DNA from: Bacteroidales bacterium | Lineage (GTDB): Bacteria; Bacteroidota; Bacteroidia; Bacteroidales; UBA932 | Direction of reading: 5' to 3' | DNA length: 64,000 bases | Assembly: GCA_017617475.1 (NCBI GenBank) | Contig: JAFZWC010000057.1 | Span: forward strand, 1 to 64,000 | In this document: one piece after another, positions 63,025-64,000 of the stretch | How the letters are laid out: the number at the start of each line of letters is the position of its first letter | Position numbering within the stretch: position 1 is the stretch's first letter | The notes under the pieces: model-generated | The model's input: the letters and a program-made list of their open reading frames with translations, nothing else | Databases searched by the model: none | Told to the model about the DNA's origin: nothing | Made by a program: the position numbers and the translations under genes

Positions 63025-63263
63025 ATGAAAAGTACTTTGCAGAATGTGTGGGTACCTTCGTGCTCACGTTCCTGGGTTGCGGAACCGCGATGTTCCTGGG
63101 TTGTGACACACCTGCAGGCGTGGTAGGAACGGCCATTGCCATCGGCTGGTGCTCGCTCATTGGCATGGGCTCCACCATTCTCATCACTTATTCCCTCCAG
63201 CCCCTCCTCTTCCGGTGGATGCTGCAGGTTCCGTTTATCCGGAAAACGATTGTGTCTGACTGA
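63025..63263 (+). pseudogene. Chimeric relic: aqpZ start fused to an MMPL exporter end, with frameshift
   Basis: The frame from 63030 reads KYFAECVGTFVLTFLGCGTA, then MFLGCDTPAGVVGTAIAIG, the N-terminus of aquaporin Z. Without a break it continues WCSLIGMGSTILITYSLQPL with a following LFRWML, the end of an MMPL exporter (compare IGWCSFIGMGSTILITYTLQ in the gene at 56021-58399). The ATG at 63025 is out of frame: ATGAAAAGTAC has one A fewer than ATG-AAA-AAG-TAC. DNA identity to the intact exporter end is about 80 percent, with mostly synonymous differences, so the tail comes from a paralogue. A deletion joining two genes is the simplest cause. Confidence 0.8.
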
Positions 63264-63279
63264 TTTTTCATTATCTTTG
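63250..63279 (+). promoter_or_regulatory. Promoter of the zinc-ribbon protein gene
   Basis: TTG 63250-63252, N19, TATCTTTG 63272-63279. The -33 element lies inside the last codons of the chimeric relic. Leader about 35 nt. Confidence 0.75.
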
Positions 63280-63319
63280 TAAGACACTAGACAAACTATA
63301 ACCAAAAATAAAAAAGAAA

Positions 63320-64000
63320 ATGAAACGCTTGATTGTCTCTATCGCCGTGCTCTGCATGGTTTGCAGCGCGGCCAACGCCCAGAGTTTTCTGGAAAGGATG
63401 AAGGAACGCGCCAAAAATGCGGCCGAGCAAAACATCGGCAACAAGGTGGAAAAGGGCGTAAACGACGTCCTGGATGGCAAAACCGGCAACAAGGACAAGA
63501 AAGGCAACCAGGAAGAAGGGGAAGAAGTTCAGCAAACCAAGAATGCCAAGACGATTGGATGGACCTGTGCCGAATGCGGCCATGAGGGCAACACCGGCAA
63601 GTTCTGCTCCGAGTGTGGCGCCAAGCAGCCCGGCGCCGAAGCTAATGCCGCCTGGACGTGCCCCGAATGCGGCAAGGAAGGCAACACCGGCAAGTTCTGC
63701 GATGAGTGCGGCGCCAAGAAGCCGGGAGGCGAAGCCAAGGCCGCCCCGAAGAAACAGGTGGAATCGGCCTATGCCAAAAGTGATTTTGTGCCCGGTGACG
63801 AAATTATATTCGAAGATGATTTTGCCGAAGAGCAGCTGGGCGAATTCCCTTCCCGCTGGGACCTGATGGAAGGTTACGCAGAAACGGGCTCTTTTGCCGG
63901 CCGCAAGGTCCTGGCTTTCACCGATGACGGGCAGGGGTTTGTGATTCCCCTGATGAAAGAGCCGCGCGCCTTCCTGCCGGATGTCTTCACGCTGGAATAT
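63320..64000 (+). CDS. Exported protein with two zinc ribbons (OmpA-associated type), truncated by the window end
   Basis: 227 residues seen. Signal peptide (MKRLIVSIAVLCMVCSAANA), a Lys/Asn/Glu-rich helical stretch, then two tandem zinc ribbons, each with two CxxC knuckles (WTCAECG..EGNTGKFCSECG and WTCPECG..EGNTGKFCDECG), and a start of a beta domain (IIFEDDFAEEQLGEFPSRWD). Bacteroidota OmpA-family proteins often carry the DDF...GEFPSRWDL module with OmpA at the C-terminus, which would lie beyond 64000. Cys-rich zinc ribbons outside the cytoplasm are unusual. Confidence 0.8.
   Translation, partial: MKRLIVSIAVLCMVCSAANAQSFLERMKERAKNAAEQNIGNKVEKGVNDVLDGKTGNKDKKGNQEEGEEVQQTKNAKTIGWTCAECGHEGNTGKFCSECGAKQPGAEANAAWTCPECGKEGNTGKFCDECGAKKPGGEAKAAPKKQVESAYAKSDFVPGDEIIFEDDFAEEQLGEFPSRWDLMEGYAETGSFAGRKVLAFTDDGQGFVIPLMKEPRAFLPDVFTLEY

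Noticed and set aside
63025..63123. Small gene from the ATG at 63025 (33 codons)
   Set aside because: The codons are the out-of-frame reading of the aquaporin start and make no recognisable protein; treated as a relic.

Overview
The window is a gene-dense stretch of a Bacteroidales (Bacteroidota) chromosome with high GC content. The evidence is the set of lineage-typical genes (TonB-dependent receptor with a carboxypeptidase-like N-domain, DUF4876 and DUF6850 proteins, S46 and C69 peptidases, a sigma54 regulator-lptE-secG block) and many promoters of the Bacteroidota form TTG-N19/20-TAnnTTTG. The GC-rich sequence and the interspersed 'GTCAT(C/A)CCGAGCGAAG' repeat resemble uncultured gut Bacteroidales or Alistipes relatives, but I cannot name the genus. 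I see no tRNA, rRNA, CRISPR array, phage or complete insertion sequence.

Layout. 1-111: start of rplC (minus), with no rpsJ before it. 344-8271: a four-gene plus-strand unit (TonB receptor, DUF4876 lipoprotein, DUF6850 barrel, S46 dipeptidyl-peptidase). 8306-12797: a minus-strand operon cdaA-mutS2-yraN-degenerate sugar nucleotidyltransferase. 12889-17338: a secreted LolA-like protein, the GH20 hexosaminidase-asd pair, and a DUF2807 protein. 17352-18274: ECF sigma factor and its anti-sigma partner. 18363-28146: HAD phosphatase, rsmA, C69 peptidase, aspS, metH, metF. 28143-32685: an envelope O-acylation operon (MBOAT plus two SGNH proteins). 32865-37373: hppA, CYTH phosphatase and a second C69 peptidase. 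37436-38892: small exported protein and pheS. 38928-42956: exported protein, histidine phosphatase, and a ClpB without its N-domain. 43062-45752: sigma54 activator, lptE, TPR-like protein, secG. 45894-49649: OmpA/TPR lipoprotein, membrane LytTR regulator, sodium symporter. 49713-54274: PhoA, GH2 and an outer-membrane protein. 54484-58399: acyltransferase-ACP-MMPL exporter. 58374-62890: outer-membrane barrel and MscS channel. 63025-63263: a decayed aquaporin/MMPL chimera. 63320-64000: start of an exported zinc-ribbon protein.

Most of the window is housekeeping and envelope biology: peptide and amino-sugar scavenging (S46, two C69, GH20, GH2, PhoA), surface-glycan acylation, LPS and protein export (LptE, SecG), one-carbon metabolism (MetH/MetF), translation (AspS, PheS, RsmA, L3) and c-di-AMP signalling. 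The unusual signals are genome-structural. Palindromic repeat elements sit in frame inside metH (two) and rsmA (one). A 61-nt promoter and leader module is nearly identical before two unrelated genes. The aqpZ start is fused to an MMPL exporter tail. A sugar nucleotidyltransferase has lost its signature loop, metH has no canonical start at its conserved N-terminus, and ClpB lacks its N-domain.
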